Below, in pieces: positions 50,329 through 59,216 of a stretch of DNA of 64,000 nucleotides. The stretch lies in the NCBI GenBank assembly GCA_019918135.1, contig WBZZ01000692.1, forward strand, positions 40,366 through 104,365. The letters run 5' to 3'. The notes under the pieces were generated by a model, which had not been told where the DNA came from, did no database searches, and worked only from the letters and a program-made list of their open reading frames with translations. Numbering within the stretch: position 1 is the first letter of the stretch; the number at the start of each line of letters is the position of its first letter. This DNA is from Paulinella micropora (taxonomy: Eukaryota > Cercozoa > Imbricatea > Euglyphida > Paulinellidae). The position numbers and the translations under genes were made by a program.

Positions 50329-50775
50329 CTAGTCAGAGCCTTCGTCTTCTTCTGCCTGCCAGTGAGCCTGCTCATGCAGGCACGGCAAGTGCCCCGGCTC
50401 ACCCCCATGCCCTGGCTGGCCACCGGCGGACTGACACAGTGACTCCAGACCCGCGTGGACTTCGGCTAGGCTTCTTTGGGCCTGGTCTAGTGTGTTGAGC
50501 ACCTCCCGGAGGCACGCTAGCCCTTGCCGCCAGTGCTGTCTGTCCCGTTCCAGGCGCGCACTGAGCCCGAGCAGGCGTTCCAGCTCACGCCGCGACCGCT
50601 CGGCCTCCTGGTCCCGGGCCAGCTGGTGCTGGGCGTTCTCCACCGCGCCCAGGAGCGAGCAGGCTAGGTACCACAACAGCAACAGCGCGAGCGGCCCGCA
50701 CAGCACAGACGCTAGCGCGGGGACCGTGTCGGGCAGCCCCAGCCCGGCTAGCAGAACTTCCCACTTGGGCAGCAT
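50329..50775 (-). CDS. Small coiled-coil membrane protein, U3
   Basis: 148 residues, intact, as in U2 (35,936-36,382): hydrophobic anchor near residues 15-40, then a charged coiled coil. Confidence 0.55.
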   Translation of the reverse strand: MLPKWEVLLAGLGLPDTVPALASVLCGPLALLLLWYLACSLLGAVENAQHQLARDQEAERSRRELERLLGLSARLERDRQHWRQGLACLREVLNTLDQAQRSLAEVHAGLESLCQSAGGQPGHGGEPGHLPCLHEQAHWQAEEDEGSD

Positions 50776-51071
50776 CCTTTGTGCCTCCGACCGCGACTCC
50801 GTGCGGTCGCCGGCGTCGTTCTGACCCCCGGCCGCGCTGGCCCGCGGCCGAGCAGGCCCCGGGGGGGGGGGGGGGCGCACGGAGGGGGGGGGGGCGTGCC
50901 AGCGGGTCCGCTGGCGCGAGGCGGAAGAGGGGGGGGGGGGAGAAAAGAAGACTCTCCTCCGCCCTGCCGTGTGTCCGGCGCCGCCTCCCCCCTCCCCCCT
51001 GCCCACCCCCGGCCACGCCCGCGACGTGGTGGGCGGCACAATTGACGCTGCGCCTGTTACCCGCGTTGGCC

Positions 51072-51203
51072 ATGTTCAAGAAGCGCAAAGACAAGTCCAA
51101 GAGGTGGCCTAGGCCCCCACCCGACTATCCCGTCTGGCCGGCCGGCCCGAGGCCCGAAGACGCGGCCTGGCAGCTCTGGCGCGCAGGACCTTGGCGCGAA
51201 TAG
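51072..51203 (+). CDS. Small basic 43-aa ORF, U3
   Basis: Counterpart of 36,677-36,808, open and of equal length, with one Arg to Gln change. Confidence 0.3.
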   Translation: MFKKRKDKSKRWPRPPPDYPVWPAGPRPEDAAWQLWRAGPWRE

Positions 51204-51366
51204 ACGCGGGCGTGCCAGCCAGGGGGGGGCCTCTCCTCTTCGCGGGGCACTCGTCCCTCCTCTGACCTCCTGCAGCAGGCCTAGGCTCGGGGCAGGGACA
51301 GCACTCGCGGCGGACCAAGACCCCTCCCCGCCCGCGGGACAACCCAGCAAAGAACAAGTTGGTATC

Positions 51367-51471
51367 ATGGGGCTTTTCCGCACTCCGTCGTCACCGAACA
51401 ACGCGGCAGGTCGCGCGGCTACCAGCGCGCAGAAATGTACGTCGCCTGGCTCGGAAGTTTTAGATTTTTAA
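51367..51471 (+). CDS. 34-aa ORF before a poly(A) signal, U3
   Basis: Counterpart of 36,972-37,076, with one substitution. It ends just before the shared AATAAATAAA island at 51,490-51,499. Confidence 0.25.
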   Translation: MGLFRTPSSPNNAAGRAATSAQKCTSPGSEVLDF

Positions 51472-51513
51472 AAAAGTCGTCTTTTTTTTAATAAATAAAA
51501 GAAAATACACGTT

Positions 51514-52005
51514 CTAGCATGATGGCCCCGGAACAGTGTCTGGCGCGGGGGCTGCTTTGTCGGACTTCTGGGCCATGCTCTTCCTGGCGAGCCACTGCAG
51601 GGCCCTGGCGTCGCCCTGCTCGGCCGCTCGCGTGAACCACTCCCTGGCCTTGGCGCGGTCTTTGGGCACGTCGTGGCCGAAATAATACAGAAGGCCCAGC
51701 ATCCGCAGGGCGCCCTTGTGGTTCTGTGCAGCCGCTCGCCCGTACCACTCCAGTGCTTTGGCAATGTCCGCTGCCACCCCCCGGCCCCTCGCGTAACAGC
51801 CAGCGAGCATGTACTGAGCGACCGCGTCGCCCTGCGTAGCTGCCTGAGTAAACCACTGCACTGCCAGGGCAAAGTCTCGTGCCACGCCCTCGCCCTCGTA
51901 GTACAAGAACCCAAGGCGGTATTGGGCCCGGGCGTCGCCTTGCGCGGCAGCCTGGGCGTACCGAGCCGTCCTCGCCCTCCACCTAGCGCTTTGGCTCTGA
52001 GCCAT
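51514..52005 (-). CDS. Sel1-repeat protein, U3
   Basis: 163 residues, intact, same as U2 (37,118-37,609), with three Sel1 repeats. Confidence 0.8.
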   Translation of the reverse strand: MAQSQSARWRARTARYAQAAAQGDARAQYRLGFLYYEGEGVARDFALAVQWFTQAATQGDAVAQYMLAGCYARGRGVAADIAKALEWYGRAAAQNHKGALRMLGLLYYFGHDVPKDRAKAREWFTRAAEQGDARALQWLARKSMAQKSDKAAPAPDTVPGPSC

Positions 52006-52311
52006 GTCCAAAATCCGCCGGCGGGAGAAAAAGTTAGTGGTATCTCTTTACCTAGCAGGAACAATAAGCGCGACAACTACCTTGGCCTCCTGCTCCCTGG
52101 CGGATGGGCTAGGGAGGAGAGCGGGAGAGTGAGGGGGGTTAGCCCTTCCCCCCCCGGCCTTAATTCGCTTGTACTGAGCACGCAGAGGCGGGCCCCCCTG
52201 CAGCCAGGTAGACGGAGAGAGAGAGAGAGAGCGCGCGCGAGCATGCAGGAACCGGCTAAAAAAACCTGCCCGGCGCGTTCTCTCTCTGGCTCCGGGGACC
52301 CCGGCTCCTTA

Positions 52312-54519
52312 CTACAGCACTCCGCCCGCAGGGAGCTCGCCCCCTGCTGGGGGAGCCTCCTCGTTTGGCTCGTCCTCCGACTCCGACTCGTCTTCTGACC
52401 CTGGCTCGTCCGCTGGCTCCGGCTCGTCCGCTGGCTCCGGCCCGTCCTCTGACTCCGACTCGTCCTCTGACTCCGACTCGTCCTCTTTTTCCCCTCGGGG
52501 AGTCTCCGCCCCGGCTGGCTGATCCGGGGCGGCCGCCGCCCGGGGCCCCAGGTACGCTGCCAGCACAAACAACTGGGCCCGGCCCTGGTCCGTGTGGTCG
52601 GTGGCGTCGGCGGGCCGCAGCTGGTCCCACGCGGCCCGCGCGTCGACCACGAGTTGCAGGCGCTCCCCGCCGGACTCCCCCCACCAATGCCGGAGCCACT
52701 GGGTACAGCGGCCGCGGCCGGCCCAGCACTCGCAGACAACGGAACTGTGGGCCAGCTCCTCTATAGCCTGCTGCTCGGCCCAAGTCCGCACCGATTGCGC
52801 CGGCTGCGCTACGAACCAGGCCGCACCCCCGGCCTCGTCCGCGCGCCCCGGCCAGGCCCCGCCGAGGTGCGCCGTGCCGCCGGCGAGGGTCGTGCCTAGG
52901 TAGACCAGGTAGTTCGTCAACGAGCAATCCTTTTCCTCCGCGCCGGTGGCAAACGCGTCGGGCAGCAGCGCCAGCCGTGGGCTGGCCGGGCCCCGTGGCC
53001 CCACGGGCCCGTCCACGCTCGAGGGCAGGCTCGCCAACAGGTCCGAACTCGCCGGGTCCACGCAGCGCGACCGGGCCAGGGATTGCAGCGCCCGGCGGGT
53101 CTCCTGCACCGCCTCTTGCGGCGTCGCCACGCCCCTCGTGCCGGGCGCGCAGTGCACGGGCAGGTACAGGCGCCCCCGCGCCCTGTCGGCCAGCAGGCGC
53201 AGGGGGCAGGCCCGGTGTTGCAGCTCGCCCCGGGCGTCGGCGGCAAAGCAGAAGGTCTGGCCCCCCCGCCGGCCCAGCCCGGAACCCAACAAGGGCAGCA
53301 CCGCCAGCCGGCGTTCCCGGCTGACGGGGTCCACTTGCAGCAGCGCCGCGCCCCTGTCCGCCGTGTGCGGGGCCCGGAGCACCGGGGCCAGCCCCAGCGG
53401 CAGGACCTCGAGCGCCGTGCGGTACAGCTCCAGGGAGGCCGCGCTCAGCGCCTGGCCTGTCTTCTCCCACACTCTGGCCCATTGGTACAGCACGTACAGC
53501 CAGCGCTGCTTGGCCACCAGGCCGGCACCGCAGCCCAGCAGCTGGTCCTGCAGGGCCCGCAGCGTGTCCAGCACCGAGTGCAGCACCTGGCGCTGCTGGA
53601 GGCCGCCCAGGCTCTCCACGCTGCCGGCCGCGGCCTGCGTCGCCGTCGCCGCAACGTACAGGCAGGAGCAGAAGCGTTGGCTGGCCACGAGCGCCCCGCG
53701 CCCGGCCGCCGGCAGCGGCCGGCCCAGCATCCCGGGCTGCCAGCGCGTCGACTCTCGCAGCTCCGCTACCACGGCCTGCAGGTCCTCTGCCTCTCGCAGC
53801 AGCAGCTGGCGGGCCAGCACGTTCAGCACAACGGGCTCGTCCCGGGCCGCTAGCTCCGCCAGCGCCGCCGGCACCAGTACGCCGCGCGCGCGCTCCTCAC
53901 CCTTGTGCTTCTTGTGAGCCCGGGCCCGCGGCCTACTCTGCCCACCACCCAGCAGCTCCGAGGCCAGCGCTGCACGCGCCGTGTGCACCACTTGGGTGTA
54001 GGGGTGGAGGCGCAGCCACCGGCGGCTCGAGGTCTCGTCGCCCCCCGGGCTCCCCAGGTCGTGCCCGTACAGCAGTGCGGCGTCCTGTTGCGCCTGCAAG
54101 TGCTGGTAAGGGTCCGTCGCGGCGCTGAGCGCGGCTACGACCTCGCGGAGGCTAGCCCAGTCGCCCTCCCGCCAGGGTCCGTCCAGGAGCGGCAGGCGCA
54201 CCTCCGGGGCCCGCCGGACCAGCTCCCGGAGCTGGCCCTCGCTGTAGCCCACGGCCCGCTCCTCCTGCCGGTCTAGCCCGGCACAGTGCGCCAGGAAGTC
54301 TGGCTGGGCGAGCACGCGCCGCAGCAGCGGCAGTGCCTCTTGGGCCCAGGGGTGGGCAGGCAAGCCGTGGGCGGGGTCGCACACGTAGTCCAGCAAGCGA
54401 CGCCAGCCGTCACGGAGTTCCGCGCGCGGGGCCCCGGGCTCCTCCTCGATGGCGAAGACCAGCTGGACGGGGGGCTGCCGGGGGTGCAGGACGGTATAGG
54501 TGCGTGTGGTACCGTGCAT
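52312..54519 (-). CDS. 735-aa protein with acidic C-terminal tail, unknown function (native copy)
   Basis: The ATG at 54,519 (MHGTTRTYTVLHPRQ) gives 735 residues in one frame. The body is mostly helical (Leu/Ala-rich), with a basic patch RPRARAHKKHKG near residue 200 that could be a nuclear localisation signal. A Trp-rich segment (RCTQWLRHWWGESGG) near residue 600 precedes a Glu/Asp/Ser/Pro tail (ESESEDE units) over the last 75 residues. Acidic tails of this sort occur in chromatin- and transcription-linked proteins. I recognise no family and infer no enzyme activity. The right breakpoint of the tandem array lies at 52,728, about residue 597. Only the C-terminal 139 codons are copied in U1 and U2. 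Confidence 0.6.
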   Translation of the reverse strand: MHGTTRTYTVLHPRQPPVQLVFAIEEEPGAPRAELRDGWRRLLDYVCDPAHGLPAHPWAQEALPLLRRVLAQPDFLAHCAGLDRQEERAVGYSEGQLRELVRRAPEVRLPLLDGPWREGDWASLREVVAALSAATDPYQHLQAQQDAALLYGHDLGSPGGDETSSRRWLRLHPYTQVVHTARAALASELLGGGQSRPRARAHKKHKGEERARGVLVPAALAELAARDEPVVLNVLARQLLLREAEDLQAVVAELRESTRWQPGMLGRPLPAAGRGALVASQRFCSCLYVAATATQAAAGSVESLGGLQQRQVLHSVLDTLRALQDQLLGCGAGLVAKQRWLYVLYQWARVWEKTGQALSAASLELYRTALEVLPLGLAPVLRAPHTADRGAALLQVDPVSRERRLAVLPLLGSGLGRRGGQTFCFAADARGELQHRACPLRLLADRARGRLYLPVHCAPGTRGVATPQEAVQETRRALQSLARSRCVDPASSDLLASLPSSVDGPVGPRGPASPRLALLPDAFATGAEEKDCSLTNYLVYLGTTLAGGTAHLGGAWPGRADEAGGAAWFVAQPAQSVRTWAEQQAIEELAHSSVVCECWAGRGRCTQWLRHWWGESGGERLQLVVDARAAWDQLRPADATDHTDQGRAQLFVLAAYLGPRAAAAPDQPAGAETPRGEKEDESESEDESESEDGPEPADEPEPADEPGSEDESESEDEPNEEAPPAGGELPAGGVL

Positions 54520-54924
54520 AGCGCCGGGCTGAAGGAGTTCGCGGGGTGCTGCTGCGTGTCGGGCGAGCTGGGCTTCTGGGCCAGGGCAGGCGGGGTGCCC
54601 GCGTGCGCGGCGCCCCCCTTCCCGTGCCCCGGGGCGTGCGCGCGGCCCCCCTCCCCGCCGCACAGGGGAGAACGCCCCCCTAGGGAGGCCGGCCCCTGGT
54701 CGGCCGGCCGGCGAGAGGGATGAAGGGAAGAGGCGCCCCGTGGGGGCGCGGGCCTCGTGCCGGCGTGGCCCGCCGTAGCTACCCGCACCGCCGGTACCCG
54801 AGGGGGTCAGCTAGTCAGGCGGACCTAGCCAGTGGGAGGGTGTCAGCTAGTCGGGCGGACCTAACCGAAGTCGACCGGGCCGGTTGCTGGCGGGCCAAGC
54901 TTAGTCAGTCATTTAAGGAAGCCA
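54520..54924. other. Intergenic region upstream of the 735-aa gene
   Basis: No gene supported. It holds two direct copies of a motif (next entry) and should include the 735-aa gene promoter. Confidence 0.4.
54806..54865 (+). repeat. Two direct copies of CTAGTC-GGCGGACCTA motif
   Basis: GTCAGCTAGTC[A/G]GGCGGACCTA occurs at about 54,806 and 54,842. The inverse complement (TAGGTCCGTCTGACTAGC) is at about 56,340, on the far side of the inverted gene pair, so the motif frames that element. Confidence 0.6.
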
Positions 54925-55410
54925 ACCATGACAGCTGGTTGGCGGTAGGCTAGCTCCAACCGAACAACTAACTTTAGCACTGTCCAGGCCGGCGGTTAGG
55001 CCGAATAGTCCACCTCTGCCAGCAGCCTGGCGCGGAGGCGAGCACGGATCCGCGCGATTTCTTGCAGCACTTGTAGGCGTTCGTCGGCAGAGCCGGGGAG
55101 GTGGCTGTCGCTGACGCCCGCGTGCCTCAGCGCTTGCCCCAGGATAGCCCGTACGTAGCCCGGTCCCTGCCTGGGCAGCCCCTGCCGCGCATAGCTCGCA
55201 TCGACGCTGGGCTTGGCAGAGTCGCACAGCAAGCCGATGATCTCCTGGGCGTCCTGGGACAGCGCATTCACGGCAGCGGAGCTTACATTCTGTTGCTCAG
55301 GCATCGCGACGAGTACGCTGCGAGTAGCAGGAGCTAGGTCGTCGTGGGTTGCGAGACGCAGGTATAGTGTGAGCCAGTCGGGGCGAGCCTGGCCAGCGCA
55401 CGCCCGACCA
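54925..55410 (-). repeat. Inverted repeat, left arm
   Basis: About 485 bp, similar to the reverse complement of 55,785-56,268. It covers the whole 102-aa gene plus upstream and downstream non-coding sequence. The spacer is about 370 bp. Confidence 0.75.
54996..55304 (-). CDS. 102-aa protein of an inverted paralogous pair (left)
   Basis: The ATG at 55,304 begins MPEQQNVSSAAVNALS. It is a soluble, helical protein with a conserved core (LCDSAKPSVDASYA, GLPRQGPGYVRAILGQAL, GVSDSHLP) and a basic/acidic helix at the end (IARIRARLRARLLAEVD). The frame is open upstream but without an ATG. Similarity to its partner is as strong upstream as inside the gene, so this ATG is preferred on the ground that both partners keep it. 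No family recognised. Confidence 0.55.
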   Translation of the reverse strand: MPEQQNVSSAAVNALSQDAQEIIGLLCDSAKPSVDASYARQGLPRQGPGYVRAILGQALRHAGVSDSHLPGSADERLQVLQEIARIRARLRARLLAEVDYSA

Positions 55411-55827
55411 GCGCGCTCCCGGCCGGGGCGGGCATGCCCGTGCCACGCGTCTTCGTGCCGCGCGCTGGGAGGGGGGCAAGCCCTTCCCCTTGGGCGCAGG
55501 TCGGGCGCGCGCCGGCGCCCCGACAGGGGGCAGCACGCCTCTTCTCCTCCCCCCACGCGTGCGGCCGCGCGTGCGACTGCCAGTCGTACGGGGGGGGAGG
55601 GGGAAGGCCGCTCGGCCCCGGCGCGCGCCCGGCGCCGCCGACGGGGGGGGGGGGCGCGTTCCCCCCCCTTACACTAGACACGGGCACGCGCGCGCCGGTG
55701 GAACATGCGTGACACGAGCACGCGCGCGCTGGCCGAAACGCGCCGGCCAGGCGCACGCGCGTGCTGGATGGGCGCGCGCTGGGGGGGGGGGACGCGCTCT
55801 GGCCAGGCTCGCCATGACCGGCTCACA

Positions 55828-55834
55828 CTATACC
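55828..55834 (+). promoter_or_regulatory. Conserved TATA-like CTATACC upstream of the 102-aa genes
   Basis: CACACTATACCTGCG lies about 60 bp before the right ATG and at the mirror position before the left ATG (about 55,363). It is conserved between the arms, so it may be the core promoter of both. Confidence 0.35.
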
Positions 55835-55890
55835 TGCGTCTTTCAACCCACGACGACCTAGCTCCTGCTACTCGCGGCCTACCCACAGCG

Positions 55891-56199
55891 ATGCCTGACC
55901 AACAGAATGTAAGCTCCGCTGCCGTGAATACGCTGTCCAAGGACGCCCAGGAGATCCTCCGCTTTCTGTGCGACTCAGCCAAGCCCAGCGTCGATGCGAG
56001 CTATGCGCAGCAGGGGCTGCCCAGGCAGGGACCGGGCTACGTACGGGCTATCCTGGGGCAAGCGCTGAGCAACGCGGGCGTCAGCGACAGCCACCTTCCC
56101 GACTCCGCCGACGAACGCCTACAAGTGCTGCAAGGAATCGCGCGGATCCGTGCTCGCATCCACGCCGTGCTGCAGGCGGAAGTGGACGATTCGGCCTAG
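55891..56199 (+). CDS. 102-aa protein of an inverted paralogous pair (right)
   Basis: The ATG at 55,891 begins MPDQQNVSSAAVNTLS. Same length as its partner with about 16 residue differences (for example IIGLLC to ILRFLC, RHAG to SNAG). Many substitutions keep the frame and none breaks it, which suggests selection on both copies. ATTAAA follows 81 bp after the stop. Function unknown. Confidence 0.55.
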   Translation: MPDQQNVSSAAVNTLSKDAQEILRFLCDSAKPSVDASYAQQGLPRQGPGYVRAILGQALSNAGVSDSHLPDSADERLQVLQGIARIRARIHAVLQAEVDDSA

Positions 56200-56280
56200 C
56201 CGCCGGCCTGGACAGTGCTGAAATTAGTTAGTCGGTAGGGGCTAGCCTACCGAAACCAGCTGTTACTTGTTTTTGATTTG

Positions 56281-56286
56281 ATTAAA
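56281..56286 (+). terminator. ATTAAA poly(A) signal of the right 102-aa gene
   Basis: In an AT-rich island (TTTGATTTGATTAAAAG) after the stop at 56,199. Confidence 0.5.
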
Positions 56287-56818
56287 AGACTGACTAAGCT
56301 TGGCCTGCCAGCCGTGCACAGACCGGCCCAGTAGACTTCTAGGTCCGTCTGACTAGCTTACACTCTCCGGTACCGGCGGCGCTTATCAGCTTGTTTAGCT
56401 CTGGGCGCAGGCAAGAGCAGGGCAGTGATGACAGGCTGCACGCCTTCTCTCCCTCTTCTCTCTAGTGGTCTCTGGGTGCCTAGAGTAGGCTGCACAGCTT
56501 GTGTGCCCCAGGGGGGCGAGCCTCGGCCGCCGCGTGCACAGGGCACCGGCGGACTTGCCGCCAGGGCGGATTCGGAGAGGGGGGGCGGTCCCGAGGGCAG
56601 GGGAACACGAGGGGCTTGCCCAGCACACACCGGATGCGCTGCGAGGGCCCCGGGCCGCCGGGCGCCCCGGACAGGGGGCGCGCCCCCTCCCAACCCCGCG
56701 CTGGCTCGCGGTCGTCGGAGGCAGCTCCCCTTCCCTTCTCTTCCCCTCGAGGACTCCCCTCCCCCCTCTCCCCTCTCCCCGCTTCGCCGCCCGGGCCTCT
56801 CCCCCCGTGGTCTAGCAA
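56287..56818. other. Intergenic region upstream of the macro-domain gene
   Basis: About 530 bp with no supportable gene. It holds the inverse copy of the CTAGTC motif near 56,340 and a C/T-rich tract (56,745-56,815) just before the macro gene start. Confidence 0.4.
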
Positions 56819-58951
56819 ATGCCCACTGCCGAGCTGTGGTGTGTCCCCTTGGGCCAAGACCGGGCGGCTCGCTTCTCCTTTAACGCTGACACACCCGAGG
56901 CCCAGGCCGTGCGCCGGAGCGCGCTGCCTCCTTACCTGGCCAGCCTCCTGGACCTGCTGTACGCCACACCGCGAGAGCCCTCCTGGCGCGCTTGGGCCAA
57001 TTCCCGGGCGCTGGCCGGTCGGCACGAGTCACCGACGCTGCTGCTGCGAATGACGCTAGACCTGCGGTACCTGCGCAGCTGGGGCTTGGGCTACCACCTG
57101 GAGCACGGGCCCCCGGCCATCGGCGAGCGCAGGAGTGGCTCGGGCGACCGCCCGGAGCACGGGCCCCCGGCCACCGGCGAGCGCAGGAGTGGCTCGGGCG
57201 ACCGCCCGGAGCACGGGCCCTCGGCCACTGGCGACGGCTGGTTCGAACTGCTGTTCGGCTTGGCGGAAAAGAAGCGGGGCTCTCTGAAACCTGTGCCCGA
57301 CGACCTCCGGCAGTGGTACCAGGTCCTCACGGAGCCAGACAACACCTACCTGCGCTTCGAGGTCCCGGGCCGGCCGGCCCGGACGTTCGCCGCGGGCAAA
57401 TTCCAGGTCCTGGCGCTAGGGGCGCTCAGGGCTATTGTGCTCGAGGAGGCCAGCGGGCAGCCGGCAGGCCGGGGGCGCACGTCCGTGTCGGTGACGCACC
57501 GCGTGACTTGCTCGGCCTTTAATGAGCATTGCGATCCACGGCACCACGGCGCCGTCTTTCAGGTCGCGTCACAGTTCAACTGCCGGGAGGCACCCTCCCC
57601 CCAGCATGCACCTGACAGGGGCATCACCTGCTACTATTCGGACCACACGCAGGGGCCCGACTGTGTGCTGGCCACCGCACCGGCCCTCTTCTACCGGCAG
57701 TACCACACCACCCCGACTGATAACCTCTCGGGCGTCCGCGAGCACCTGCGGGGCCAGCTGCAGGACCAGATTAAGGACGGCAGGGGCTTCCTGCGAGTGC
57801 AGAACGGCTACGTGTTCTGCGGCCGCCAGGACATGAAGCTCATCGGGCAGCACCTGCTGCAATACACGGACGTCCAGCGGCAAGAGCTCCGGGACAAATT
57901 GTGCTTGGGCTTCGTCGAAGGGGCCGAGGTGCCGTTCGCGTCGCGCCAGGGGGACACCTTCTGGCTGCCCACACCGCGGGCCGCCGCCCCCCGGCAGTTC
58001 GTGCACCAGGCGCTATGTTCTGCGCTAGGCCTTACGTACGCCGTGGGTCCGAATGACGGCAGCGTGGGTGACTGGTACCCGCTGGCCCGGCTCGTGTTGG
58101 AAGCTCTGTACGAGGCCACCCTGCTGTTTGCGCTGAGGCGCTACTGGCGATCGGTCCCGCGTCGTCCCGTGCCAGTCTTCTTGACCTCCGTCGGGGGCGG
58201 GGCCTTTGGCAACCCCCCCGGGGCTATCGCGGCCGCGCTCAACTGGGCCCTCGACCGGGTGCGAGAAATGCCAGTCCCGGGGGCGGGCCCGGGCCCCGTG
58301 CTCGACATCAGCCTGCTGCACTATGGCAGTCTCGGTGAGCTCTACACGCAGGCTATACCCGGCGCGGTCGAATGGCGCCCCCGCCCGGACGGACCCCTCC
58401 TCCGCGCCTACCAAGGCGATCTCTGCGACGAGGCTGGGGACGGCCGCGGCGCTCTCGTGAACCCTGCCAACTCCCTGCTTAAGCACGACGGTGGGGTAGC
58501 TAGAGCGCTCGTAGAAAGGGGAGGTGAGGACGTCAACCGGGAGAGCCAGGCCTGGCTCCTGCGTAATGGCGGTAGGCTGTGGCTGGGCGAGGTCGCGGCG
58601 ACCACTGCCGGCACGCTGCGGGCGGAGGCGATACTGCATGTGGTGGGCCCTTGTGTCCGGGCAGGGGAGCCGCTAACCCCCGAGCACCGCCAACGACTGG
58701 CCCAGGCCGTGCGAGCCGTGCTCGAGCAGGCCGACCGGAGTGGGTTCCGCTGGCTGGCCGTGCCGGCGATCTCGACGGGGATCTTTGGCTTTCCCCGGGA
58801 GGAGGGCGTGCGGATTATCGTCGAGACCTGTGCGGAATTCTGCCGCCGGGACCGCCGCCCCGCGCTGCAGGAGATCAGGCTGGTCAACCTCGACCAGGCC
58901 ACCGCCGAGTGCGTGCGCGCGGCCCTGGCCCGGGCCTCGGCCAGGACGTAG
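56819..58951 (+). CDS. Macro-domain protein with a large N-terminal domain (710 aa)
   Basis: The ATG at 56,819 (MPTAELWCV) gives 710 residues. Residues about 525-705 form a macro domain: GALVNPANSLLKHDGGVARAL (ADP-ribose distal loop), EAILHVVGP, and LAVPAISTGIFGFP (phosphate loop). Such domains bind or hydrolyse ADP-ribose. The N-terminal 180-510 region carries FQVASQFNCREAPS, TCYYSDHTQGPDC, VQNGYVFC and FLTSVGGGAFGNPPGAI. That pattern recalls an uncharacterised family, widespread in bacteria and microbial eukaryotes, with a VASQFN.lE motif. Its function is unknown to me, and a role in ADP-ribose metabolism is only suggested by the fusion. Three 18-residue repeats (DRPEHGPPATGERRSGSG) lie at residues about 98-140. 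ADP-ribosylation reversal is a common viral answer to host defence, which is the likely role if this is viral. Confidence 0.75.
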   Translation: MPTAELWCVPLGQDRAARFSFNADTPEAQAVRRSALPPYLASLLDLLYATPREPSWRAWANSRALAGRHESPTLLLRMTLDLRYLRSWGLGYHLEHGPPAIGERRSGSGDRPEHGPPATGERRSGSGDRPEHGPSATGDGWFELLFGLAEKKRGSLKPVPDDLRQWYQVLTEPDNTYLRFEVPGRPARTFAAGKFQVLALGALRAIVLEEASGQPAGRGRTSVSVTHRVTCSAFNEHCDPRHHGAVFQVASQFNCREAPSPQHAPDRGITCYYSDHTQGPDCVLATAPALFYRQYHTTPTDNLSGVREHLRGQLQDQIKDGRGFLRVQNGYVFCGRQDMKLIGQHLLQYTDVQRQELRDKLCLGFVEGAEVPFASRQGDTFWLPTPRAAAPRQFVHQALCSALGLTYAVGPNDGSVGDWYPLARLVLEALYEATLLFALRRYWRSVPRRPVPVFLTSVGGGAFGNPPGAIAAALNWALDRVREMPVPGAGPGPVLDISLLHYGSLGELYTQAIPGAVEWRPRPDGPLLRAYQGDLCDEAGDGRGALVNPANSLLKHDGGVARALVERGGEDVNRESQAWLLRNGGRLWLGEVAATTAGTLRAEAILHVVGPCVRAGEPLTPEHRQRLAQAVRAVLEQADRSGFRWLAVPAISTGIFGFPREEGVRIIVETCAEFCRRDRRPALQEIRLVNLDQATAECVRAALARASART

Positions 58952-59024
58952 TCCGTGGAGGGGGGGGGAAGGAGGTACAGGTTCGTGACGCCTGGCGGGG
59001 CAGGCAGGGCTAGCGCGCACTGGC

Positions 59025-59030
59025 ATTAAA
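59025..59030 (+). terminator. ATTAAA poly(A) signal of the macro-domain gene
   Basis: 74 bp after the stop at 58,951. Confidence 0.5.
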
Positions 59031-59216
59031 GTAGCGTAAAGTCCGGGGAGGGGGGTTCGCCCCAGGAGCCCGCAGGTTTCAGTCGACCGGTCCCGGCCTG
59101 GCTACCAGACTGTTTTTCTTTTTACTTAGAATGGCCTGTCCTGGCCTCGCTCTTCTCTCTCCCCCCCCCCCCGGCGGCGCCGCGTGGCGCACACGGCCCC
59201 GGGCCGCCGCGGCCGC

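Larger units (their letters stand above)
38394..52727. repeat. Tandem unit U3 (about 14.33 kb)
   Basis: Third copy. It is 744 bp longer than the others because it keeps a 219-bp and a 525-bp coding segment in the SET-like gene. It ends at the breakpoint in the intact 735-aa gene. The start carries the same 2-bp AC overlap (38,394-38,395). Confidence 0.9.
55785..56268 (+). repeat. Inverted repeat, right arm
   Basis: Mate of 54,925-55,410. The arms differ at many single positions, so the duplication is older than the 14-kb triplication. Confidence 0.75.
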
